Source of the DNA: Campylorhamphus procurvoides
Lineage: Eukaryota > Chordata > Aves > Passeriformes > Dendrocolaptidae
NCBI GenBank assembly: GCA_013396655.1
Contig: WBMV01000272.1
Coordinates: 310,001-374,000 of the forward strand
Direction: 5' to 3'
DNA length: 64,000 bases
In this document: positions 38,201 to 49,644 of the stretch, one piece after another
How positions within the stretch are numbered: the first letter of the stretch is position 1
Layout: every line of letters begins with the position of its first letter
The notes under the pieces: generated by a model
Told to the model about the DNA's origin: nothing
Databases searched by the model: none
The model's input: the letters and a program-made list of their open reading frames with translations, nothing else
Position numbers and translations under genes: made by a program

Positions 38201-40190
38201 GCAAGTGATGGTTAAAGTAGCTCTTGACCTTAATTACACAAAAATAAGTATGAGCAGCATTTTCCAAAACTGTTGTTCAAGTGTCTAATTTTAGGAGATC
38301 AACTAAGATGTCATAAAACATCCTTCAATGGAAACCTCAGCCCTTCCTTTATTTTTTTATGCTATTAATGCATCTAAAATGCATTCCCCTGTAATTCAGT
38401 GAGTGAAGGTTGCTTGAAAAATCTTACAACAATAAAAATCATTCCTTCAACCTCTGCAGTCCAAGGATTATGTACATTGTGGCATTGTACATCAGTCTAC
38501 TTTCAGAGTGTTTGTGGCATTGGGAAAGGCAATGTATGTTTATAAACAATCAGAATTAAAAGAGTTCTGCATTTCCTTTGCTGGGAACCAAAGTAGGTCT
38601 CTGAAGTCATCTAGAAGGATATTTGACCTCAGCAATAGTCCTGTAAGGATATCGTCTTACAGTCAGTACTTATGTCTTGCAGTGAGCACCCAATGTACTA
38701 ACCTGTGGGAGGGGAAATGGAGCCTTCCAAGATGCAACGATTGGCCCAGATAGGTGAGTAGTTTCATCATACTTAGAAAGATCTCCAGTGGCTGACATGT
38801 GTGAAAATATGTGCCACCTTTCTGCACCATTATCTACAAATTACCACCTACAGTAATGTTGCGGTTGTTATTTATTGAAATTGGCCTCCAGTGAAAAGCT
38901 TTTCCTCATGGAGATCCTAACAATCTCCAGGGGAGATTTCTACAGCAGCTGCTACTTCTAATACTGTAAGCAAGTAAGGAAGGAAGATGTTTTTGGCAGT
39001 GAATGTGAATGATTAGCTCAGGATGTAATTTGTATCTCAGAATTGTTTTGATAGCTCAGCAGTTTCTTGGGTATTTATCTTTTCCCAAATGAAATAACAG
39101 TCTTTTCAACTTCAAATAAGTCCTGTCTATCTTGGAGTTACAGAAATGATGTCATGTAAGATTCAACATTTCCACTGCTCATATATTAACTCTTACTAAT
39201 CAACAAAATATTTAAAATAGAAATTCAAACTCTCAAACTTCTACTTAAATCATCTTCTAAATATTAACAGATGCATGAGTCTAAGAAAAGCACAAAAGAG
39301 GCAAAGTCAGTTTCAAATTTGTTGTGCCCTATTGTGATAAAGGGAAAGATATAGCAAAACATAACTCAGATTACAAAACTTCCATTTAAGTCTCTGACTA
39401 GTACTTTTCATGGCTGGTTTTAGAAGGTCTCCTGCTTTGTGCCATATTGAATCCTCCAGACTGTTCTTTAAGGCCTACCAAGACAAGTGATTGCCATTAT
39501 TCCTTATATATTCAGGCCAACTGATTATTAGACCTTGTGATAAAACATAAGTTAGTTGAGTAAAGTGTTTTTTTCCTCTTTTATGCAGGTAAGAATGGTA
39601 CAGTGGAACTGAGCAAGTGGAGATAAAGAAGCACAATCAGTGAAGTTATTTCTTATTTTGGACAAAAAAAGTACCAGGAGTAGGAACTCTGACTATGGTA
39701 GCCTATGCTTTTTCATCTTTACATGGCCTACTTCCCTCCAGGTTGCAATCTCTTTGATTCTTAGGGATCTGTGGCTTCTCTTGACCTTTTATTCATGCTT
39801 GCCAACACCAGCTTCTTTTCAAAGAAGTGAAATGTTGATTGGGACAAGTTTAGATTTTCACAATGGAAAATCACCTTAGAAATACTAAAATTACTTCTTA
39901 ACTATTTGACCTTTTTTTTCTTTACTTCTTTCTTCCTTACCTGCTATGACTTCATGCAACAGAATACAAGAAGCAACAGCTATGTGGGACTGTCATGGCA
40001 GCTCCCTGTACTGACTGATAGCAAAGAAATAGCAGTAGCCTCCCTAAATACACAAGTAAAAGAAATTGTTTATCAGATTTTCCTTAATAAGCACTGTTTC
40101 TTTAGCATATTAATATTCAGAAGTCTCAGAAATGTTAATTTATAAGGAAAAACTATTATTGCTTTTGGTGCCTACATTTTGATGTTGCTT
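35275..40190. other. AT-rich noncoding DNA, nothing recognised
   Basis: About 4.9 kb with no supported gene, RNA or transposon. All frames are 100 codons or fewer and without domains. The section 38600-38760 has faint resemblance to an old SINE of the MIR type in reverse orientation, but too weak to annotate. Confidence 0.5.
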
Positions 40191-40191
40191 C

Positions 40192-40221
40192 CTGCCCCCC
40201 TCCTCCTCCCCCTCCCCCCCC
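40192..40221 (-). repeat. C-rich tract; G-quadruplex-prone on minus strand
   Basis: About 30 bases of almost pure C and T with C-runs of six, three, five and eight. The minus strand therefore has several G-runs of three or more separated by single bases, the usual pattern of a G-quadruplex-forming sequence. Confidence 0.8.
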
Positions 40222-41837
40222 TTAGGGTTTGCTTCAGGGATCAGAGACAGGATGTTCTTTCACTAAATGATTTTCACCTGATGTTGTTGACCCCATAGGA
40301 CTAGAATAGCCTTACCTGCTAAAATAATTTCAGCTGAAAGCTAATGATTGGCATTTGTAATTTTTAAGGATAATGCCTACAGGCTACCTTCCAACAAAAA
40401 GGAGCACAAGAGGAAGGTTTTGCTCCTTGACGCGTGTCAGTATTACTGTTCGCTGTCTCAGGATATTTTTTGTTTATATATGTGTAATTAAACTTCAGTT
40501 AGGGATAACAGTGGATTCTGAAGAGCTCTTTATTATTTTGGCCTTTTTTATAAGGTTTGATAGAGAAAATATTTTATCCCTAGAGTGGTAGTCTTGAGAG
40601 ATTATGGGGCAAGAATGTTGAAGTATGTTTTATAGTTTTGGGGTTTTTTCCTAATTCTGCTTTTTATGGGTTTAATAAATTAGATGAAAGCAGTATCTGT
40701 TATTGTTATAACACATATATTTTTTATATTTGTTATACACATAAGTATTTTTGCTGAAGTATTTAAAAAAATTGCATAAATGGAAAGTGTCATGTGTGTC
40801 TCAGTTATATCAAGAAAGGGATACTAGTGACTGTAAGATATTATATAGTTCCCTTCTTTAAGAAGAAATAAAGAAATGTATATTGTGCATGCTAAAAGCC
40901 AAGTAGGACAGGCCCTTAAATTATGTTCACCTGGGAAGCAGAAAAGTAATTTTAGAAAACTGATTCAAATTGCTCTGTCATGTCTTGAAATAAAATGCAG
41001 CTGTATACCTAAATAGGGACCAATCTCAATTTTTGTTACGTAAGGAGTAGCATTTCAATGACTACTGAACAGAAATAAGTGTTATCGGAGATATAAGTAA
41101 TTCCTTCTGTGATCCATCTACTTATTTTTGATTTGCCTTGACAACTATCTTAAGTGACTGTTTTACAAGGCAGTGTGTCAGGGCTGCTGCAGTTCCTGTG
41201 GAGACAGCCTGCACCTGCACTGCTTTGGTGCTTGGGCTGGAAGGCAAAAGTGTGAAAGAGAGAATGATCTTCTGTGTCCCTCCTATCAGTTCTTCTGTGC
41301 TGCACATACTGATGCAGCCATCTGGACGTGTACTGGAGAAAACCTGTATTACGTAGGAGTGCGAAGCATTCTGTGGATTTGACCAGGCATATGGCTTTCA
41401 ATTCCTGCCTTTTGCATATGGGCAGGGAACAAGATCATCTTGAGAAGGCTGATGAGAAGTTAAGGTACAAATTTAAAACCATAAGGTTAGAAGAAATGGC
41501 TTCACTTTGTCATTCAAATCATAAGAAAAAGTCTCATGTCGTCAAGAGCCCACAGACAAACAAGGCAGAAAAAAGTTACTGAGTTTCTTATGAGTTTGTT
41601 TGTTTGTTGCCTTAAATGATCTGCATTTGTCAGATACTAACTGCTAGTTTCTCCTAGTTCAGCTTTTTAGTGGGATTGTGTTATACAATTGAATTGAGGG
41701 AAATTATACAAGAGAATTGAGCTGAAATTTTGATCCAGATAAGTTAGCATCAGCTGTAGTTTAAGTCTTGGGATGTCTGTTGTTTCATTGCCTAGACTTT
41801 GCAGGCCCATCTAGACTTTTATCTATTAATATTTTAC
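40222..41837. other. AT-rich noncoding DNA, nothing recognised
   Basis: Overlapping frames on both strands at 41120-41400 reflect a locally stop-poor stretch with GC slightly above its flanks. None contains a recognisable domain. No transposon could be identified. Confidence 0.5.
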
Positions 41838-42090
41838 ATCTACAACTTTTCTGGGCAACCTGTTCCAGTGCCTCACCACCCTCACGGAAAAGAATTTTTT
41901 CTTAATATTTGATCTAAGCCTACTCTCTTTTGGCTTGATTCCATTCCCCCTTGGCCTGTCACAACATGTTCTTGTAAAAAGTCTGTCTTTCCTGTAGGGT
42001 CCCTTCAGGTATTGGAAGGCTGCAATTAGGCCTCCCCCCCCCCAAGCCCCCTCTTCTCCAGGCTGAACAAACTTGATTCTCTCAGCCTTA
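41838..42090 (-). mobile_element. CR1 LINE internal fragment lacking its 3' end
   Basis: The + strand reads ACAACTTTTCTGGGCAACC, CTGTTCCAGTGCCTCACC and so on through CTTCTCCAGGCTGAACAA to CTCTCAGCC, the complement of the last part of CR1 ORF2. The minus frame contains SNIKKKFFSVRVVRHWNRLPRKVVD, the conserved ORF2 C-terminal tail. Unlike the other copies there is no 3' untranslated region or terminal repeat to its left, so the 3' end has been lost. That is unusual because CR1 copies are normally truncated only at the 5' end, and it implies a later deletion or breakpoint near 41838. A C10 run at about 42034-42043 lies inside. Confidence 0.93.
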
Positions 42091-43160
42091 TTAAGTAAAT
42101 CTGATTGAGTTTCCAAGGAAATATCCCCTGGAAGGACTTTTCAAAATTTACATTGTCTAATTAGGAGCAACTCATCTTTCATCTGATTTCAGACTGAGGT
42201 GACCATTTCAGTTTGTGGGCAGGATCAAAGCCAACCCTGCCCCCGCCCCTGCCTTAGTCAATTACTTTGATTTCTTTTTAAGCAATACAACCAGAAGCCT
42301 GGAGAAGACATGAGATTTTTTAGAAACCTTTTTTCCCTTCTTTTAAATTTTTAACCAGAGGGAGAACAGGAGACAGGATATCCAGTGATGCACACTAGTG
42401 GTCTCTTCACACACAGGTGCATACAGTTTTTATGAAAAGAAAACCAAGTTGTAGGCAAGAAGGATGTTTGCACAATCCTCCAGTCTATTTTCTGAATCAC
42501 TGTAACAATATGCAGCCATGCCTTAAATCTTATGCGCTGCAGACTTCATGTGTGATACATGTACTTTACAATGTTTATTAAACATGTATAAGATATATAG
42601 GAATTTTTCTTTGATTAGAAGATGTTAATATAATATTATGCTAATCAAAGAAAAGAAGTATGACCTTGTGCTAGTCTGTGAATAGAACATATAAATGTTT
42701 TGGCTTTCTAAACTGGCATGTATACAGACTGGACATTGTAGGTGTCTGTGCACAGTACCTGCAAAGCTGAACTGTATTAATAACAAAATCTAGTCAATAT
42801 CTCTGGAGGATGTTTGATGTCTTTTTATAGAACTAACATTTAACAGTAGACAAAAACTTTTGAACTGTGTTAGACTAACCTTAGCTGAAAAAAATGACCC
42901 TGTGAAGTAGATAAGAATAGAAATTTGTAAGAGCTGCTTCTTCCCAAGATGATTCCTTTAAAATAATCTTATCTTACTAAGTAGAAATGAGTAGAAAAAT
43001 GATAGCTGCTTTGATTTTCACAAGAAAGTGTTAACTCAGGGCTTATTTGTTTTCTGATGTGCAGATGTTCAATTCATTTGAAGCAAATTCTAAAAGAAAT
43101 GTTCTCATAAAAGTTTACCTGGAAATCCATAGGTTACTACTCAGCTTTTTCTTTCATGCT
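42091..43160. other. AT-rich noncoding DNA with a strong hairpin
   Basis: Apart from the inverted repeat at 42605-42654 no feature could be recognised. No supported coding frame. Confidence 0.55.
42605..42654. repeat. Inverted repeat, perfect 14-bp arms, 22-base loop
   Basis: TTTTCTTTGATTAG at 42605-42618 is exactly complementary to CTAATCAAAGAAAA at 42641-42654. The loop is very AT-rich. CTTTGAT/ATCAAAG are TCF/LEF-type half-sites, facing each other. The structure could be a hairpin, paired protein sites, or the remains of a small palindromic transposon; no flanking target duplication was seen. Confidence 0.9.
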
Positions 43161-43231
43161 AAAAACCAAAACAAAGCAAGCAAACAAAAAAAAACCCCAA
43201 AACAAAACAAAACCCCTAAAACCTCAAAAAA
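43161..43231. repeat. A/C-rich low-complexity tract
   Basis: AAAACCAAAACAAAGCAAGC-type sequence runs into A-runs with CCCC and ACAAA units. It has the same style as the tract at 15251. The 65-codon frame ending in it is low complexity and not a gene. Confidence 0.9.
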
Positions 43232-44100
43232 TGTAAGTTTTTAAACGTGGAGGAAGTGGTTCTTTCAACTTGCCTACTCAATAAGTAAAGGCATAAAATA
43301 AAGGGATCCAGCTGGTATGGCCATGCTTGAAGTAGAGCAACCATTGAATCATTAAGATGATTATTATCTAAGCATAACCAAATCTTTTGAGGTTCCACTC
43401 TTTGATGTAGAAGTTCCAGTTCTCTTGCCAAAGGCAAGAGATATGCTGTGGTACATAATTCTTTCAGCACCAGTCAACTCTTAAGTTGGTTAAAAAGTAT
43501 TATAAAAATGTAACCTTTTGTTAACATCCTTTTTACTTGTGAAAGTGTTGTTCCTTTCAGATTTTCCAGCAGGTATTACAAGTGTTAGTGTCAAAGCCCC
43601 ATAGGCCAATATTTTACAGTTAGGGCCTTAGAATTGTCAAATAGCATGCTGCAATATATGAGAATGATTGAAGATTTTTCAACTTTTTAGTAAAGAAAAT
43701 TACCTAGAGATTTCTGAGTACTGGTAACTAATGACACTGAACTGTGGCAGTGAAGAAAAATAGTTTTAGGCATTGTGTTATCTGATAAAGTACCTGCAGC
43801 CATTAGGATACCTATAAAAAACAAACTGCAACTACAAGGGGTTGGATGGATTGGTTCCCTCTTTATGGTTTCCCTTTTCCCATTTACCTTTCTGCTCCTG
43901 TCTGACAAAAGACAAGAAAGGATCCTTCTTTCCCTTGTGGCATATGAAGACATGGGTCTTCTAAGGGAGTAAACTGTGTGGTTCCCAGGTAGTATGACTG
44001 TCCTATAGTGTGAGAGGGTGAGAAGAAGAAAAGGATATGCCAGTATTCTGGAAAACATGGAGAAAACAAGAGGCCTGTGGTATGAGTTGAAGAGCTGGAG
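43232..44100. other. Noncoding DNA, nothing recognised
   Basis: A 142-codon minus frame (44115-43687) and several overlapping frames exist but have no recognisable domain or motif. Confidence 0.45.
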
Positions 44101-44109
44101 GGCACCTCT

Positions 44110-44400
44110 CTTCACTAATGGAGGTCTCGGGCTTATGGAGCATGCAGACGATCCAATATGGATTAACTACAAAGCTCCCTTTATTAATGGCGTTTCTACA
44201 ATTATAGTGTTCTCTAAGTGTATGTGCATTAACATCACTGGTGCTCACACACATAAACAATCACTCATTGGCTATAGGCTACAAGCTACTGTTTCTGTGC
44301 AGCTTGCCTTAGCAGCACCTGTGTTCTCACAGCCACTGCAGGCTGTTTATCTCTACAAGTACACAGAATCTGACCAAGGTCAGACTCCTACTGCTCTCTG
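44110..44400 (-). mobile_element. Possible old LTR on the minus strand
   Basis: Read on the minus strand, this block has a CCAAT box (complement of 44267-44271) followed about 80 bases later by an AATAAA polyadenylation signal (complement of 44180-44185), then a GC-richer R/U5-like segment. The order and spacing fit an LTR. I could not define TG...CA ends or a target duplication. A 127-codon plus frame (44018-44401) spans it without any recognisable domain, so a chance open frame is the likelier reading. Confidence 0.3.
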
Positions 44401-45109
44401 AAGAAATCACAGGCCTGCTAAATCCCTGCATTCACCTATGTAGGTGGCATGGTGAAGAGCCTCACAGGATGGTGGGAGACAGAGTTCGTCTCTGTGCTTA
44501 TTCAAGAATTTACATGTCTGTATTATCTTCTTATATAGGAGACAAATGTATTCTAAAGGGCTCTCTTGTGAGATAATTAATGCACAATGTGGTGTTGAAT
44601 GCTGTGCAAAAACTGCAGTCCCGTTTGTTCCTAAGAATTGTCTCAAAGCTGCCTTTAGCATGCTGTGTAGTGTTGAATGTTACAGAAATGCACATATAAG
44701 ATTTATTCTTAGGCTACATTACAGTCTGTAGCACATAGCGTATGTTTGAACACTAAGCTTAAGCTTAGACAATAATTTTATCTCCAGAGGAAGGCTTGAA
44801 ATGAGGCTAGAGTCACATGCAGCCTAATAGGAAGGCAAAAAAGGTACAGAGTCCTCTGTGTGTAAGGCCCTGGATGAGATGGGAATTGTATTAAAGAACA
44901 ATCAAGGATGGCATCCTGTATCCCAGCATGGTTGCACATCACACTGCAGTTGCGTAAGGTGCAGAGAGCCCATCTGGCAGTGACGCAGGGGAGGCATGCT
45001 CCAGTCCCTGTTGCTACTGTCTTTTAGATCATGTGCTTTTTAATGCTATAACTTCTTAACCTGACTGAAAAAGTTGGATGGCTTTCCATGAAGGATTGAA
45101 GTGACTCAG
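44401..45109. other. Noncoding DNA with a 16-bp palindrome
   Basis: No gene or transposon recognised. CTAAGCTTAAGCTTAG at 44753-44768 is a perfect palindrome containing two HindIII-type AAGCTT words; likely chance. Confidence 0.55.
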
Positions 45110-45247
45110 ATCATAAGATAATTCACACTGGAAGGGATCTCTTGGAGTCATGTCATCTAGCCACCTGCTCAAAGCAGGATCAGGGGTCAGATCACACGTG
45201 TTTACTCAGGACTTTATCCAGTCTGGTTTAGATAGATGAAGACTCCA
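45110..45247 (-). mobile_element. Older, diverged CR1 LINE 3' fragment
   Basis: The + strand shows ATCATAAGATAATTCACACT, GGAAGGGATCTCTTGGAG, CATCTAGCCACCTGCTC and AAAGCAGGATCAGG, then a TTTATCCAGTCTGG block and a final GACTCCA. These are the complement of the 3' end of a CR1 subfamily that carries CTGCTCAAAGCAGGATCA, different from the younger copies at 11357, 19931 and 27606. About 140 bp remain, with many differences from the family pattern. Confidence 0.88.
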
Positions 45248-48200
45248 GTAAGTCCTAGAACTGTGACAGGCGAGGAAGCAGGGTCAGAACCAAGAAGAGA
45301 AAGAAAGGGAAGCAAAAAAACAGTGAAGGTCTTTTTCTGGAAAATATACAGAGAATATAAATACATGGAAAACATACTTTCAATAGTGGCAACTGTGCAA
45401 GGTATCTCCAATGAATAGATAATAATAGGGAAGAATGTAAAGGGCAAAAATAATTACTTTAAATTAAGGGATGCAAAATCAATGAGCTCAAGATGAGTGA
45501 TTGGTTTCTGTTATACCATCAGTTATATTAATGAAGTAACTGATGTATTTTAAGCCTAGGAATATGTATTTATGCAGGTGTATGTAGAGAATAATACATG
45601 AATGATGGTTAATTTTAATGTCTGACTAATTTACATAAATCAGTGAAATTCCAAGAAATTGTCTGTAGTGCACACAATAGGAAAGTTTATACGAGAGCAG
45701 CCACAGAACTTGGTAACTGAGTGGACTAAAAAGCTCTGCCTTGGATAGTTAGCACTTGATGCTTAGGCTCCAAGGAGTTGGCTGCAATGAAGGATTAAAA
45801 AAACACGCAGAAATGGTAACAGACAGATATAAGGTAAAATGGAACATTCCAGAAAGTCTACATGATCTTGAAGAGGGAAGTAAGTCAGAGTACAGATAAA
45901 TATGAGATGGTCTACTGTGCTCTACTGTGCTACAATTCATCCAGGATGCCTGTTTTTCACAGGGTATAAATAAGTTTGCTTATAACTGTATAGTGGATAT
46001 TCTCTATGGCTAAATGAGGTGCCCTGAATCCATATTCTTTTTTTTTTTTTTATTCTAGGAGACTAGCCAAGTTATGTATACAGTTTAATTCTGTATCTAA
46101 TCTTTGATGATGTTTTACAATTATACAGCTACCAACAAGCATCTTCATGGGTATGCTGTGATTTATAGTAATTTGCTTGTAGGTCAATCTGCTGTTGGCT
46201 GAGCCATGCTCTCTAGGATGCAACTGGATGTCTGGAAGGAGTTTTGAACCCTCAGAGCTGTGATATTCAGCTTTTTCCAAAATCAGGACACGTTTGATAA
46301 CTAGTGGCGGGTCAGGGGGGAAGCTCTTTTATGCTAGACTTTTATACAAGACTTTACAATGATGGAAAAAATAATGATGAAATGAGTTAACTTGGCAAAG
46401 AGCCAAAAAAACCTTTTAAGGCTAGCCACAGAGTTCATTTAGCAAAGAGAAATATTATGGTAGGAACCATTGCAACTAAAAGACATTGATAGAATTAAAA
46501 GTACAGAAAGACATTGAGAACTTAAAAGGATAGTTTTAGTGTCATGGACTTTAATTCACCTAACCATGGCCAGTTCTAGCAGGTAGGTATGAATTAAATG
46601 CACACACTTGCTACCTAACCTATGAATCTGTAGTACTCAGATGCTGCTTTTTTTTTCCTGATGTTTAAACTTTGTCCAGCTCTCACAAACTGGCCTATCT
46701 GTAGAGATACTAAAATCTATAAAGGCCCTATCCTTTATTGAGATATTCTCATTGACCACAGGATGCTGAAGCTGGTAAGGAACGACAGAGATGAAGAAAT
46801 ATCTCTGTGTCACTTATTCACTGTGCCACAATATTAACATGCTGCAATTAGGTACTATATAAACCCACAAATTGTAACCATGCACTTCTTTAGTTTTAAA
46901 GATCTGAAAAACCACACCTCAGAGAGAAAGATTTTAAAACATCAGCTGCAGCATTTTAAACAGTTTTATACAAGTATGGTTTTGCCTTCCCAATTCAAAG
47001 GTTTAGTCTCCAGCTTCTTTGGTATATTCTAAGTTATTAGCAGTCTGTCTTATACTTTTTCTTCCTCAGGAGGGGAACAAAAACACATAGAATAACTGCC
47101 CAAACTCACTTTCTACATAGAAAAATTATGTCATCAGCTCAAAATTGATGCAAAATGACTTCATCCCTTGAAGGGAGGGAAGGTAATATGTTTTGGAGTC
47201 ACAGTCCCTAACTGAACCAACCAATCAAGATTAATTCTACTGGCTGGGCTTCAGGAAGTAGATTACTCCTAGGTAATTGATCATTGTAATGCCATCAGTT
47301 CACAATGAGAAAGGAAGAACGTGCCATGGTTGTAGTTGAAATATAGAGTCTATGAACAGTGTTCTGCCCAATTTTGGAGAAAGAGAACAGTAAAAAAACT
47401 GAACTAAGAGTTATGTTACCTCATAAAGTATTTTTAAGAGCTAAAGAACATTTGCTGAAGCTTCTGTGTGATTGTCAGTCCATACAGAAAGAGTTCATTG
47501 TAGTTTGTCTCTACTTTTCCTCATGTTCAAAATTCCGAATTGTCATTAAATCTTAACATTGCGTGGCACTTTTACAAACAAGCATTCTTTGCATGCTCCT
47601 ACATTAGTCAGTATAACTATGACTTAACAGTTGACTTTACAACTATGGCACATTGCAATGTAAGCAATCATGTCTTACAAATCAAAGACAAAATGTGTGT
47701 TACTCTCAAAGGCTCATATAGGCTGCTGACATATTTTTTTCATCTAAATTCTAGTTCTCTCTTTGTCATGAGTAGCAGTAAGCAAGTTGCTTATTATTAT
47801 TCCTATTAATTATTTACATTTCAATGAAGTGCGGAAACTCAAACTAAGATTAGGGTCTCACTCTGACTGGTGAAATCATAGTGTAAGAGGGAGCTCAGAA
47901 CTGCTCTGCATCAAGGATATTCTAGGACATTCCAGGGATATAACCACCATGTCTTCAGATCCTTAGGAGACATCAAGACAGTCTTCTTAGCATCCAGCTG
48001 TTTTTGTAAGGCAGTGAGAAGACTTATTCTAATTCTTCTACAGTCTTCTTATCACTTTAGAAACTGTTGCCTCATAAAGGAAAAGCCAATTTAATTTACT
48101 GTTTTAAATAAATAAATACTATTTATATGTAGAGGTAACGTGGTCCACAGCTGAGACTGCTTTGAGTCATTCTGAGTCCTACTCCATGCCCTTTTAGTAA

Positions 48201-48710
48201 TTCATAGGTGTATATATCTACCTATATCTTCCAAGATAAGCACTCACATATAACTTTCAAAAAATATTGACATTTCCAGTGTTTTGCCCAAAATATCGTA
48301 ATGTGTCTTTTCACTACAAATGCAATGGAACAGAAAGATGCAGCCACTTCTCCCTTACCTCCATTTCTAACATGATGCTGGTCTGTGTGTGGCTACTTGG
48401 TACTAAACCGTGGATTTTGATATTCTGTAATAATAACTGGTTTGAAAAATTTGTTTTCTCAGCTTCCTTTTAAATATACCAATTGATAGCTGACAATTTG
48501 AGTGGAAAGAAATGTCCATCATCCTTATGATTTTGTGTTGCATGTCGTTACAGTACAGAGGGATTAAGTGTAGAAATTTCTTATCTTTTTTTATATAAAA
48601 GATAATCTGGCTTATAAAAGCAACTGACAGAAGTCAGACTGATTCTAAAATATCTGCTAGAACATGATGGTATTTCATCTGAACTAAAGGTGAGGAAATC
48701 AAATTATTTT
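45248..48710. other. AT-rich noncoding DNA, nothing recognised
   Basis: It contains a perfect 10-bp direct repeat TCTACTGTGC at 45911-45930 and a T14 run at 46038-46051. No supported gene, RNA or transposon. Confidence 0.5.
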
Positions 48711-48814
48711 CTGGGTTTGGGGGTTTTTCTTTTTTCTTCTTGTTTCTTGTTGGTTTTTGTTTCACTGGGTTTTTTTGATTTTGAGGGGGTTTTTTTGTGT
48801 GTTTTTTTTGGTGT
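48711..48814. repeat. G/T-rich low-complexity tract
   Basis: About 100 bases of T-runs interspersed with GGG to GGGGG, similar to the tract at 2441. No coding frame. Confidence 0.88.
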
Positions 48815-49616
48815 TACTAAAACATGGCCTTATACTGGGCAAAGAAGTTTACATTGATATGCCAGTTCTCTGGAGCATATGTAAAGCATTAGAAGATCCC
48901 AAATGCGACTGTAATTGATGCCCAAGTTGTGTCTGTACTCAACCAGAAACAGCATATATCAGATGGAAAGGAGAATAAAACCTGTCATATTTGTAAAACA
49001 CTTGGATCTCTCTCCCTCTGCTCCTATATTTTTGCTTCTAAATTGTGGGAGGCATAGAAACTTATTTTTGTTTTTAATGATGAGTCTTTGCACTGATTAT
49101 TCATGCTTTTTTATATTGCTGCCTCTGGTAAGGAGGTGGAAGATGAGGAAAAAAATGTTTCTCATGACCTTTCCTCTCCTGGAAAAACAAAAACTTAAGC
49201 GAACCTGCTCATGATTTGTCATCTTGTTTACAAGTTAGCTAAGCTTTGCTTTTAAAAGAAGAACAGTTCACTCCTTTTATGATTTTATAAATTATGTTTG
49301 AAGGCAGTTTTTGCTTCTGTCACTTGGTGCAGCTGTGCAGGGAATATGTTGGAGAATTTGATATACTATTGACATTATTTTATGAAAGCAGTGTCAGGTT
49401 TTATTTGTGAAGATGATAGCTGAGAGACCCAAGTGACTGTCAGTTATTACTGGGAACATCAAAGAAAATAAGCAGATGGGAAAGAAATACACCCAAATAT
49501 GGGACAAAAAGTTATGCTAATTTGTTGTACACTCTGTTGAGACATAAGGCATTTAATGGCATTACAGTTTTCCAGTCCAACTGCATTCTATTAAGTTGAG
49601 TAGTTTTGTTTAACCT

Positions 49617-49644
49617 GGGGAGGGGGGGAAACTAGGGCGGGGGG
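49617..49644 (+). repeat. G-rich tract, G-quadruplex-prone
   Basis: Four G-runs of four, seven, three and six bases, with loops of one, six and one bases, lie within 28 bases on the + strand. This fits the usual G-quadruplex pattern of four runs of at least three G. Confidence 0.85.

Noticed and set aside
38620..38760. Possible reverse-oriented MIR-type SINE
   Set aside because: Only two short words agree with the expected order, which is too weak to separate from chance.
43687..44115. 142-codon minus-strand open frame with overlapping frames on both strands
   Set aside because: No recognisable domain. Overlapping open frames on both strands indicate locally few stops rather than coding.
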